From Cymbomonas tetramitiformis (lineage: Eukaryota > Chlorophyta > Pyramimonadophyceae > Pyramimonadales > Pyramimonadaceae): a stretch of DNA of 64,000 nucleotides. Numbering within the stretch: the stretch's first letter is position 1; the number at the start of each line of letters is the position of its first letter. Below the pieces are notes generated by a model. The model was not told the DNA's origin and did not search any database. It was given only the letters and a program-made list of their open reading frames with translations. Positions 20,283 through 29,514 of the stretch are shown here, piece after piece. Made by a program: the position numbers and the translations under genes. The stretch covers positions 1-64,000 of the forward strand of contig LGRX02024704.1 of assembly GCA_001247695.2 (NCBI GenBank). Direction: 5' to 3'.

Positions 20283-20822
20283 TCAGAAGAACATGGAGCA
20301 CGCTGCTGCTTGTGGCTTGAGCCTCCGTTGCAGAGTGGTGGCGGTGTCGGCGATGATGAGCCACACGTTGCGCCGGCCGAGTGGGCCCTTCTGCTTGCAG
20401 AGTAAGATGCTCATACGCTGCGCAGTGGCCAGCTCCCACAGCCAGCTCCGCCTGGCTGCGTGTGCGTCGAACACGTAGTGTAGGGGAACGTGGGCGCACG
20501 TCAGCTCTCTCCCCACGGTCAACAGTGGCAGGGCGATGTCGAGCACCCTGAAGGCAGGGCTGGTGACCACGACGTTGTAGCTGTTCATGCGCCTGACGTT
20601 TTCGGGCTGCAGCGCGTCCACTGGGGTGCTAGTGGCCATGGCGGGGTTGATGTCTGAGGAGTGCGTGGGCACACCGTGTGGGTGCAGGGCTGCTTCGATG
20701 GCGCCAGTGCCGGCGTAGGGATCCCATACTTTGTCTGCGGGATGCCAGGCGATGTGAGCTGCCAATTGCTCAATTTCGGAGGGGGTGGTGACCACTAGCT
20801 GTGTCCCCCACTGCGTTTTGCG
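20283..20822 (-). CDS. SAM-dependent methyltransferase-like domain, N6-adenine/N4-cytosine type, C-terminal part of the retroelement pol
   Basis: Open from about 20,822 in the frame -1 to the preceding part. GTG at 20795 is only the first formal start, and the homology already begins upstream (KTQWGTQLVVTTPSEI). Motif I is VWDPYAGTGAIEAAL, an acidic strand end is SSDINPA, and the motif IV position reads VVVTSPAF (20550-20564) where active N-methyltransferases have (N/D/S)PP(Y/F/W). The rest (HVPLHYVF, GRRNVWLII) continues the alternating strand-helix pattern. A shift over AAAA (20816-20819) would fuse it to the PHD/Tudor part. Ala in place of Pro may mean lost or altered activity. Confidence 0.6.
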   Translation of the reverse strand, partial: RKTQWGTQLVVTTPSEIEQLAAHIAWHPADKVWDPYAGTGAIEAALHPHGVPTHSSDINPAMATSTPVDALQPENVRRMNSYNVVVTSPAFRVLDIALPLLTVGRELTCAHVPLHYVFDAHAARRSWLWELATAQRMSILLCKQKGPLGRRNVWLIIADTATTLQRRLKPQAAACSMFF

Positions 20823-22435
20823 CTAACGCGTTGACATTCTGCGTCGGTCATCGGGTGGCGGTGTCTGACTGTGCTGGGGTTGGCGGCGGCGGAGTCCAAG
20901 AGCTCTTGGGCCTGCTGGCGTATGTGCTGGGCGAGCTTGGTGACGTGGGCTGGGTCCCAATGCCCTGGCAGGAGGGTAGCCGTGGCGCGCAGCATGTTTT
21001 GTCTGTCGCTGAGGTCCCAGGTGCTGGGAAGGCTGTCGAAGGGCGTGGGTGTGGGGGTTGTGTTGGGTGGGCTTTTTGGGATGGCTGCCAATGCTGTGTA
21101 CAGGGCTTGCTCTGCATCCAGCTGTGGCTGGGCCACTGCCTGCTTTTGCGGGGCTGTCGCGTTGTCAGGCAGCAAATACTGCTGCAGCTCTGCCAGCGTG
21201 AAGGTCTCTGAGTCCCCGTCATCGTATTCGCACTTCAGTGCGTAAGGGCGTTCTGCGGCTCCCAGCCATCGTATGGTGCCCTCGTATGGTTTCCCCTCGA
21301 TAACCTTCAATGCGCGCTTCCCGTCCAGCTGTTTGCCCCTGTTTTCGTAGGCTGCGAGGTATTGGGGGGAGAGGTCGTCGTCCGGCAATAGGCCTAGGCA
21401 GCGGGGGCAGTACCAGAATTCTTCGTCGGGGACTCGCGTTAGCTTGGGCTGCAGGCATCCCAGGTGATAGCCCTGATTGCAGTCATCGCAGAGAAGAATG
21501 CTGGCGGGGCGATCAGCCTTTTTGCACACCTGGCAACGCGCATCTTCGTTGTCGTCCAGGTTGTAGGTGATGGTGGGGTCGACGTCGGGCAAATGGCAGA
21601 TGGCTATCTGTGAGCAGTGTGCGTTGCACGTGCTGCCGCATCGGCCTTGTAGCACGGCGGTACCGTCGTCGGGCAGCTCTTTGATCTGAAGTATGGGGTC
21701 GCGCGTGTGGAGCTGCAGGCCGTGATTCACACTGCGCTTTAGGAACACGAAGTCGCCTACGCGGAAGTTGAACTGTTTGGGCAGGTACTTCCCTGAGCGC
21801 ACTTGCGCGTATCGCTCGGTCTGGCGGTGTTGAGCTATGGCGATGTTGCTGCCAGCCATGATGGTGGCCCTTTTGACGTACTCGGCGCGTTCGAGGTAGC
21901 TGGCTGCCATAGCGGCTGCATCCATGCAGGAATCCAGCGGTTGGCTGAGGCGCTCCTTGATGGCGGGGGGCAGCGTCGGGCGCTGGGCGTACACGAGCTC
22001 GTATGGTGCCAGGCGCGTGGACTCCTGTGGCGTGGCGTTGTATCCCAGCATAATCCACGGAAGGAATGAATCCCATCGGTCGATGGACCCGGCCTGCTTG
22101 CATGCCTTGGTGAGGGCGGCTTTGGTCATCTGGACGATGCGCTCGCTGAGGCCGTTGCTCTGGGGGTGGGATTGCGACGTGGTGCGGTGGTCAATCAGGT
22201 TGTCCTTGAGCAGCTGGGCAAACTCCTTTTCCCACTCGCCACGGTTGTCAGTCACCACTTCAGCTGGGCACCCGAACCTGGCTCTGACGTGGAGGGCGAA
22301 GGCCTGGGCGGTCTCCGCCAGGGCATATATCTTACCGTGGCGGGCCGGCCCGGGGCCGTAGCGTGTCACGCCGGGCCGAAAGCGGGCCGGGATTGGATCC
22401 GGCTGCGGGCCGTAGACGAACAGTGAAAATCCCAA
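20795..22435 (-). CDS. Integrase C-terminal half with PHD finger and Tudor-like domain
   Basis: Same frame as the upstream part: MITE plus target duplication add 282 bp, a multiple of three. Residues 1-38 are MITE sequence, so true coding begins at about 22,318. The integrase continues with the second catalytic D (VVTDNRGEW) and E (SNGLSERIVQM), and an RVGDFVFLKRS segment typical of the GPY/F region. A C4HC3 PHD finger lies at about 21,395-21,540 (CQVC, CDDC, H-x2-C, CPRC). A Tudor/chromo-like segment follows (GTIRWLG...YDDGDSETFTLAEL). PHD and Tudor modules bind histone tails, a plausible replacement for the chromodomain of gypsy elements. The stop is at 20795-20797. Confidence 0.85.
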   Translation of the reverse strand: MGFSLFVYGPQPDPIPARFRPGVTRYGPGPARHGKIYALAETAQAFALHVRARFGCPAEVVTDNRGEWEKEFAQLLKDNLIDHRTTSQSHPQSNGLSERIVQMTKAALTKACKQAGSIDRWDSFLPWIMLGYNATPQESTRLAPYELVYAQRPTLPPAIKERLSQPLDSCMDAAAMAASYLERAEYVKRATIMAGSNIAIAQHRQTERYAQVRSGKYLPKQFNFRVGDFVFLKRSVNHGLQLHTRDPILQIKELPDDGTAVLQGRCGSTCNAHCSQIAICHLPDVDPTITYNLDDNEDARCQVCKKADRPASILLCDDCNQGYHLGCLQPKLTRVPDEEFWYCPRCLGLLPDDDLSPQYLAAYENRGKQLDGKRALKVIEGKPYEGTIRWLGAAERPYALKCEYDDGDSETFTLAELQQYLLPDNATAPQKQAVAQPQLDAEQALYTALAAIPKSPPNTTPTPTPFDSLPSTWDLSDRQNMLRATATLLPGHWDPAHVTKLAQHIRQQAQELLDSAAANPSTVRHRHPMTDAECQRVSAKRSGGHS

Positions 22436-22592
22436 AAATTTACGTGAAATTTTCGATTTTCATGATATTCCCATAAAATTGGAAAAATTCGCCTGCGGCG
22501 GGCAATTTTCGAGACGGGCCGGGCTGGCCGAAACCGGGCCTGAAAGATTTGCAACTGCGGGCCGCAAAATCTTTTGGAAGATATATGCTCTG
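22319..22592 (-). mobile_element. 274-bp hAT-type MITE (copy A) with 8-bp target duplication
   Basis: Terminal inverted repeats CAGAGCATATATCTT and CAGGGCATATATCTT. The flanking direct repeat GTCTCCGC lies at 22311-22318 and 22593-22600. CAGRG termini with 8-bp duplications are typical of hAT transposons. It has no coding capacity. It sits in the integrase between the first and second catalytic Asp, in the same orientation as the host ORF. The interior is rich in GGCCCG and shares GCCCGCCGCAGGCG and CCCCGGGCCGGCCCG with copy B at 26,814. Confidence 0.92.
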
Positions 22593-24832
22593 GTCTCCGC
22601 TGGTTCTTTGGTGTGCAGAGGGATGAGGCAGACGTATTTGGTGAAGTGCTCCACGACTACTATGACGTATTGGTAGTTGTTCTTGGCCTTGCGGGGCATT
22701 TTGGCCAAATCGGTGGAAAACCGGTAGTACATGCCCTTGACTTCCAGTGGGTTCAGGTGAGGGGCGTGCTGCTTGTCGAAGGTGGTGCGGTAGCGGGCGC
22801 AGGCGTCGCACTTGCTGACGACGTCGGAGCATGTGTCGTACAGCTTGGGCCAGTAGAACGCGTCTCTTACCATGGCTGCGGTGCGTCGGCGGCCAAAGTG
22901 TCCACACCTTTCATGCATTTGCTGAACGATGCGGCGTCGCTGGTCCACTGGTGGCACTGGGCGCCTTGCCCCGTTGGGCAGGATACGGATCAGGGTTTCT
23001 CCTTCGAGTGCGTAGTGTTGGACTCGTTTGCTTACGGAAGCAAGGAGGGAGGGGTCGCCGGGGCGTTCGCCTCTCAGCCACCGCAGCATTGCCTGGTCGT
23101 CGTATGGTTCTGTCGACTCGCGTACCTCGGCCGCAGCGCTGAGAGTCCGGGTGACCTTTTCGCTGGGGAAGCTGGGTCGAGGGATATGGGCCTGTCGTTG
23201 AAAGTCTGTGTGGAGTGCGGGTGTGGGGCCCCTAGCGGGCACGAACTGTATGGGGGTGCTGAGGGAGGTGGTTGGGTCGTGTGTTGTGGCGGCGTTCTCA
23301 CTTGGCGCCGCGCCTAGTCCGCTCTTGTCGTGGGGTCGTTGACCGCAGCACTCAGGCGGTGGCTGGTGTGCTGCACGTATAAGCGAGGCTGTGGCGCCAG
23401 GCCCGTACAGCTGCCGTAGCTCGGATGCCTCCAACCGGGCTGACCGCTTGATGGTGCTGAGGGCTGCTGCCCACTGGGTTACGATAGCTTCAGGGGGTTC
23501 CACGGGTGACTCCTCCCCCTCCTCGCAGTGGTGGGAGGAGGCCCTGGGCGCGGCATGCTCGGAGATTGAGTGTCTCGACTCAATTTGCAACCGTGGGGCT
23601 TCTGCTCGGTTGAGCACGTAGCATATGGTCAGGATGCGGGAAACGCAGCGGACGTCGAAGGCCCTGCCCAGCATCTCACCTCGCTCGCGCGCTGAGACGC
23701 CGGGTGCTTGTGTGGCTCCGGTCTGGAATCCCATGGCGCGCTCTTTCTCCTCGGGTGTGGGCGGCCCCCACTGCTGTGTGGCGTGATCCCAGACGGTGCC
23801 CTTCCTGCCGTCCCTGAATTGGTAAGAGTCTGGAAAGGACATCATGGTGGGCCACGCCCTCATGGGCTCTCCGTGCACGTTGCAGGGGTAGTGGCCGGAG
23901 GCGGTGTCGTCGGCGGCGTCCTGCTCGGTGCGGCCGGGGTCCAGGATGTCCCTCACGAGGCGACAGGGGTCTCGCTCCACGGCGCCCAGCACGGATTGTG
24001 CGTCTACGTACCCGGCCATGTTCGTCCAGTAGTTCCGCAGGCGGTGTGCGCGCGCCCCCATGCGTGCTGCGTCGACGGTGATGGGCATGCCAATCATGGA
24101 GCACATGAGGGGGTGCATAACGTCGCGGACCTCGCGGCTGTTGAAGTTATGCTGCGCTGCCACGCACTCGATCATGTAAGCGAACCTGTCACGCCCCGCC
24201 AGGAGTTGCAGCTGTCCCAGCACGCGCACCACGTCGTATAGGACTGACGAGTGCCGACCTTTCAACCCTCGCAGGGACCCAGCCGCTGAGAGGTCCTGGC
24301 ATTCTGTGCCCACCATGGCGAAGATGTACGGACTCTCGCTGGTGAGGGAGAGAAGGTCACTGCGTGTTATTCGTCTGAGATCTTGGGGCACTGAGGTGAA
24401 GGCGTCGTGGAGGGCTTCCAGAGGGAGTTGTTGCGGGAACCGGTTGTGCAGTTGCACTAGTCTACGTTTCGCAACTTGCCGACTTTTCGCGTTGTTATCG
24501 CAGTAGACGTATTTGGTGACGTTGCCGCCTGCGATGAGCCATGCCTCCAGACCCGAACACAAGCCTGCGCAGAGCTCTATGACCACGGATCCGTTGTGGA
24601 GGTGGGACACGGTTTGCTGAGGGAGCGGGCGCGTGTCTAGGCTGGTTGCTTGCCCGTCCACACACTCGCCGCACAGCGCCCGGGTGACGGGAACGTGCCT
24701 TCTGCTGCTTAGGTAGGCATCCACCCAACCGCACGCCTCTTCCCAGAGCGTCAGCGCGTCGTCGTCGCGGGCGTCGTGGTCGTCGGCATCAACGTGCATG
24801 GACCAGTGCTCCCCCAGGTGGTGCCCTACCAA
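22460..24832 (-). pseudogene. DNMT3-like cytosine methyltransferase fused to the N-terminal half of a retroviral-type integrase (interrupted)
   Basis: The reading frame opens at about 24,838; the first in-frame ATG begins MHVDADDHD. Cytosine-methyltransferase motifs are in DNMT3-like order: motif I VIELCAGLCSGLEAWL, motif IV GTECQDLSAAG (catalytic Cys at 24299-24301), motif VI MIECVAAQ, motif VIII HRLRNYWTNM, and the C-terminal ERGEMLGRAFDVRCVSRIL, which matches the DNMT3 motif X segment. Deviations: Glu replaces the Pro of the PC dipeptide, and ECV replaces ENV. The integrase starts with HERCGHFG and CDACARY, then the first catalytic D (STDLAKMP). The frame runs into the MITE at 22592 and stops at a TGA inside it. 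Confidence 0.8.
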
Positions 24833-24837
24833 ATAGG

Positions 24838-25400
24838 GACGGGTCCATGTGATTCATAAATCACATGGACCCCGCATGGACCTCACGTGGACCCCCGTGG
24901 ACTTGGAATGGACCTCGCATGCCCCAAATAGTCAGAAATTTCTCCCTAGGGGTCCATATGGGGTCCACTGAAGGTCCATGTGGGGTCCATACGGTTTTCA
25001 GTCACATGGACCTCACATGAACCCTCCCTACGGGTCCATATGGGGTCCATGTGATACCTCTTAGTGTGTACGTAGCATGTGGACCCGACATGGACCGGTG
25101 AGGGCCACATGGGTCCGATGGTCAGACATTCCTACGGGTCCATGCGACGCATGGACCCCACATGGACCCCGCATGGACCGGTAGGTACAATCACATGGAC
25201 TTCGCGGGGACCACTCAGTTATCATCACATGGACCCCACATGGACCGGTGAGGGCCACATGGGTCCGATGGTCAGACATTCCTACGGGTCCATGCGACGC
25301 ATGGACCTCGCATGGACCCGTAGGGAATGCATCACATGGACCCAGCATGGACCCCCCCCCACCCCCGTTTGGGCGCTCGCTCGATGGGTTCATATGATTA
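24838..25400. repeat. Irregular GGTCCATG/CATGGACC array in both orientations
   Basis: Many GGTCCATGTG and CATGGACC cores in both directions, including a palindrome at 24,841-24,870 (GGTCCATGTGATT...AATCACATGGACC). A module of about 70 bp containing ACCGGTGAGGGCCACATGGG occurs twice, 150 bp apart (25,089 and 25,239). The block abuts the truncated end of the second retroelement. Confidence 0.88.
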
Positions 25401-26315
25401 CTCGGCAGGTCCATGTGGTATTTAGGCGGGTCCAAGCGATAATCTAGCGGGTCCGTGTGAGTATTAAGCGGGTCCGTATGATTATCCGGCGGGTCCACGT
25501 GGGCATTAAGCGGGTCCATGTGATTAGTATGTGGGTCTATGCGATTATTCTGCGGGTCCATGTGATTATTTTGTGGGTCCATACGATTATTTTGTGGGTC
25601 CATACGGTTATTCAGCGGGTCCATGCGATTGTAAAACGGGTCCATGTGCTCTGCAAGCGGGTCCATTCGATTATGATGTGGGTCCATACGGTTATTCAGC
25701 GGGTCCATGTGATCATTTTGTGGGTCCATACGATTATTCGGCGGGTCCGTGCGGGTATTAAGCGGGTCCATGCGATTGTAAAACGGGTCCATGTGCTCTG
25801 CAAGCGGGTCCATGCGATTATTATGTGGGTCCATATGGTTATTCAGAGGGTCCGTGTGATTATTTTGTGGGTCCATACGATTATTCGCGGGTCCGTGTGG
25901 GTATTAAGCGGGTCCATGCGATTGTAAAACGGGTCCATGTGCTCTGCAAGCGGGTCCATTCGATTATTTTGTGGGTCCATACGGTTATTCAGCGGGTCCA
26001 TGTGATCATTTTGTGGGTCCATACGATTATTCGGCGGGTTCGTGTGGGTATTAAGCGGGTCCATGCGATTGTAAAACGGGTCCATGTGCTCTGCAAGCGG
26101 GTCCATTCGATTATTTTGTGGGCCCATACGGTTATTCAGCGGGTCCATGTGATCATTTTGTGGGTCCATACGATTATTCGGCGGGTTCGTGTGGGTATTA
26201 AGCGGGTCCATACGATTGTAAAACGGGTCCATGTGATCAACAAGCGGGTCCATGCGATTATTTTGTGGGTCCATATGGTTATTCAGCGGGTCCATATGAT
26301 TATTTTAGTATACAA
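25400..26315. repeat. Higher-order satellite: 7 x 21-bp monomers forming a 147-bp unit
   Basis: Monomers of 21 bp begin GGGTCCATRYGATTATT. From 25,617 on, seven distinct monomers repeat as a block. The monomer ending GATTGTAAAAC starts at 25,617, 25,764, 25,910, 26,057 and 26,204: periods of 147, 146, 147 and 147 bp. The 146 is explained by one deleted G. All frames are largely open, so ORFs covering this block are artefacts. Confidence 0.95.
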
Positions 26316-26392
26316 TGCAATTATAAACAATATTTACAAGTGAAGTGGTCAGGACGGCAAAAACAGTACGGCAGTTCTACACAAAATGATTG

Positions 26393-28781
26393 CTATTCTT
26401 CGTCACCACTATCATACCCTGCCCTTGCCCCCTCCTCGTCTTGCGCATCTTCGTCTTGCGTATCCTCTCCATTCCCATCCGAGGGCCCATCACCATTCTC
26501 ATCACCATCCCCGGACGCCTCCATGTCCTCCACCACCTCCCCGGCCTGCTCGGCCTGCTCGGCCTGCTCGGCCTCCTCGGCCTCCTCCGTTACAGCTGCC
26601 TTGCCCTTTTTCCTCTTCTTTTTCTCGGCTTCGTCGCCCCCATCCGCTTTCCTCTTGGCCTTGACGAGCATCTCCTTTGCCACCTTTTTGCGGGCCTCCT
26701 TGGCGGCGTGGCTGGCAGTACTTCGTTCGGAAGCTTCCTTGGCGCTCTGCACCTTCATACCAGCAAATACCTTAGAGGCATTTTTGCTGAGCTTGACGTT
26801 ACTGACTGGCAACCAGAGTACATTGCTTTATTTTTCTCCATCGGCCCGGATGCGATAATATCATAGGCCAGCCATCGGCCAAATCGGCCGAACACTAAAA
26901 CTGCCCGCCGCAGGCGCGAAATTTTGGATTTAAGTATGGCGAATTGTTAAAATAGTATCGAAAGTACTTGTTTTCTTTGGCCGAAACATGGCCGGTGCGA
27001 AATTATGGACGGCCCGCAAGTGGGCACATCATCGGCCCGCGAGCGGCCCGGAGCGGCATCAAGCGGCCCCGGGCCGGCCCGTCAGGGTAAGCAATGTTCC
27101 CTGCTGGCAACCTGCATACGTAGACACACCACACCTCAACACAGTACACAGAGTATACTGGGGCGGGGTTGGGGCGACACGTGGGACCATACAGGACATA
27201 CGGGTGCGGGGTGCGGGCAGAACACCGGACCGTGCGGGACCCAGGTTTACAGAGGTAAACGGGCCCAGGTTTACAGAGGGCAAAACGTGCGAACTGAAGG
27301 GTTACTTACCACACCAGGATGCCTGCCTCCATTATCGACTTGCCGTCGTGCTGGAGTTCTGTTTTGTTTATTTTTTCTTCTGAGTTGGAGGGGAGAGCGA
27401 GCAACTTCGTGATGGAATGCTCGTGCATCGCAAGGATGCGGTCGTGATGGTCCCCGGGCTCGTCCTTCTCGTCGTGGGGGGAAAGTTTTACTCCGAACTT
27501 GAGCAAAACCTCCACGACGTCCTTGGGGATATTGCCTCCCTTGGCAATATTCACACTGCTCCCCCCGGGGACCCCCTCCACCACCCCGTAACACAACTCG
27601 AACCGATTGTTGTCGTAGTCGAGGAGTGAGGAGGCGAACTCCTCGGGGAAGGGGGTAACGGATTTGGAGCGGATGCGGTGCACGGCGACGAATGACCCGA
27701 GCACCAGTGTGGAGTCATCCGCCTGCGACCCAGCCCCAAACCAATAGCAGTCAGCGACATCGTACCCACACTCACACACTGCAGTTCAGCTGGAGCGGTC
27801 CTACCACACTGTGGGTCGGTCCAGCGTGGGTTCGGTACGAGGGCTAAACGTGGCCCCTGTACCGTCCCTCTTAAAACAAAGGGGTCCAGGGTAAAAAAAC
27901 ATAACAGGTATGTTTGTTTACCAGTGGCCACACGAACGAACTCTTTTTCTCCTTGCCCTGCTTCTCGGGCGCGACTGGGGCAGGGATCTTCTCCCCTTGA
28001 TCCTTGTCCAGCCCGGCGGCGGGCTTCCCCAAGTTGGCGGGCTGCACGTCGGCGGGCTTGACGTACTGCACCCCCTCCAGTGCCCAGAAGGCTTCAAAGA
28101 GGGGCCCCTCCGTGGGCTGCCCGGCGTCGAAGTAATTCAGCACCGTCTCGGTGGTCTTCTTGCCGGGCAGCTCGCCGGTGGCGTCCGATGCCACCCGGAC
28201 GCCGCGGGCCGGGCCGTCAAAACGCTGGAAAAAACCCCGTCGGGCATTCTTTTGTGGTCTTTAGCTTCCACCTCCCCAAGGTGGTGGTCTGACATTTCAT
28301 ATATGTCAGTCGGTTTTTTATGTATTCCCGCACGCATTCGTACGAGAAGCCTGGCGTCGCCGTTTTGATCGCCTCAATGGCTTCGTCCAGGCTCTCTTCC
28401 TCCAGCGTGGAGATGGTGCATCCAGGGGCCCATACTCCACTTTTTAAATTATTTCCGCAAACTAAATTTGTCGACCGCTGCAATGACTTCACGAGATGCT
28501 GGGGGGCTTCATTTGTCGTGTGGAAGACCCCCCCCCGCATCGCCAGGCGTGCTGCCTGTAGCACCTGCTTCCACCTTGACGGCCGGGTGCTGCGCAGGCA
28601 CAGCAGCAGCACCAGCAAGCCCTGCTGCCAGCTGCTGCCGGAGACCCTGCATTTCTTGCTGCTGGGCTGCAAACTGGCGCATGAGCTCCCCCAGCTGGGT
28701 GTTTTCAGACTGAGGGAGGGTCGTCTGCCGGGAAGACAGTTTCTTCTCGTCTTTGCTGCGTGTCTTGCGTGAAGGGGCCAT
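26393..28781 (-). CDS. Four-exon gene of unknown function with a Lys-rich, acidic C-terminus
   Basis: I do not recognise the family. Exon 1 starts at ATG 28781 (MAPSRKTRSKDEKK), with a Gln-rich coiled-coil-like stretch. The frame changes at a run of nine C (28528-28536), then continues to a probable donor GTGCGG at 28333. Exon 2 is 28224 to about 27,920 (donor GTAAAC). Exon 3 runs from about 27,737 (ADDSTLVLGSFVAVHRI) to 27310 (donor GTAAGT). Exon 4 starts at 27111 and ends at TAA/TGA near 26393; it encodes a Lys-rich then Glu/Asp-rich tail ending YDSGDEE, suggestive of a nuclear protein. Exon phases 2-3-4 agree. MITE copy B (26814-27103) lies 8 bp inside exon 4, so this copy may be disrupted. 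Confidence 0.6.
26814..27103 (+). mobile_element. 290-bp hAT-type MITE (copy B) with 8-bp target duplication at an exon start
   Basis: TIRs CAGAGTACATTGCTT and CAGGGAACATTGCTT. Target duplication CTGGCAAC at 26806-26813 and 27104-27111. It belongs to the same family as the 22,319 copy: both contain GCCCGCCGCAGGCG and end with CCCCGGGCCGGCCCG...GGTAAG before the right TIR. On the gene strand the duplication reads GTTGCCAG, the first eight bases of exon 4, directly after the acceptor TATGCAG. Confidence 0.92.
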
Positions 28782-29097
28782 CGATGTCTGTGCTAGCTGC
28801 GTGGACGGACGGAGGTTGTGCGTGAGGCTGTGAGGACTGAGGTTGTGAGGCGGTAGTGCGAGCGAGGAACGAAGGTCTTCAAAGAATTCAAAGTTCTTTG
28901 ACTTTCTGCGCCGCCAGGCGAGGCATTGTACCAAGGTGGACAGCATTGGTTCCATCGAGGTCCAACGTCGGTCCACGCGATCGAGTCAACTCGCGCGGGA
29001 TCTTTTTGAAATTCGAAATTGCGGGGGGGGATTATCCATAATGCCCTGATTTTTTGACAACTTTCATCAGAACGCGCTTTTCTCCACAACATTTCGT

Positions 29098-29172
29098 ACA
29101 TGGCGAAGTGGTCGTAATAACGGTAACTTTCCTGAGTCAAGGTGGTCGGTCGTGGGTTCGATCCCCCCTTAC
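29098..29172 (+). ncRNA. tRNA-like (SINE head) sequence with A- and B-box motifs
   Basis: TGGCGAAGTGG resembles an RNA polymerase III A box and GGTTCGATCCC is a B-box consensus, 56 bp downstream inside a plausible T-arm (GTGGG TTCGATC CCCCC). The acceptor stem does not pair, so this is not an intact tRNA. A tRNA-derived SINE or decayed tRNA is the likely explanation. Confidence 0.35.
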
Positions 29173-29514
29173 GCCGTTTTGAGTTTAAGCAACTCATGGG
29201 GACCGTTGGATTAGGATAGGGGAGTGCATCGAGTCCGCCGATTGCACCGTTCGCTGGGAACAGGAAAGCATTCCCACAGAGCACCTGTTCTTCGATTTTT
29301 TCCCTTTAGTTCGATTTGAAAAAATCGCACGCACAAAAATGCCGATATCTCACGGGAAAAACGTATTTTTGCTTTTTTGTTTGGCGGGATATATTGCAGT
29401 CAACCTGCCCTTTCTTGTGCATAATTTTTGTTTTTTCCGATTTTTGGGTCGATTTTCGCTATCTCTCAACGAGGAATTCTTTACACCGCTGTTTGCCTCG
29501 CCCACGTTCTTTAG

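Larger units (their letters stand above)
20283..24837 (-). mobile_element. 5'-truncated retroelement: DNMT3-like, integrase, PHD, Tudor-like and second methyltransferase-like domain
   Basis: Read on the minus strand from 24.84 to 20.28 kb, the coding order is DNMT3-like cytosine methyltransferase, HHCC/DDE integrase, basic/GPY-like tail, PHD finger, Tudor-like segment, then (after a -1 shift) a Rossmann SAM-methyltransferase-like domain. RT, RNase H and protease are absent. Upstream the frame ends at a TGA and the DNA turns abruptly into GGTCCATG repeats, which implies truncation at about 24,838. A 274-bp MITE splits the integrase. The arrangement resembles the element at 1-8.4 kb, with a methyltransferase placed just before the integrase and another at the end. 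Confidence 0.85.

Noticed and set aside
22319..22592. MITE copy A acting as a spliced intron in the integrase
   Set aside because: The insertion and its duplication offer no GT...AG pair that would restore the ORF.
25061..26343. Minus and plus ORFs with repeated Met-Asp-Pro or Val-His-Val peptides
   Set aside because: Artefact of the 21-bp/147-bp satellite.
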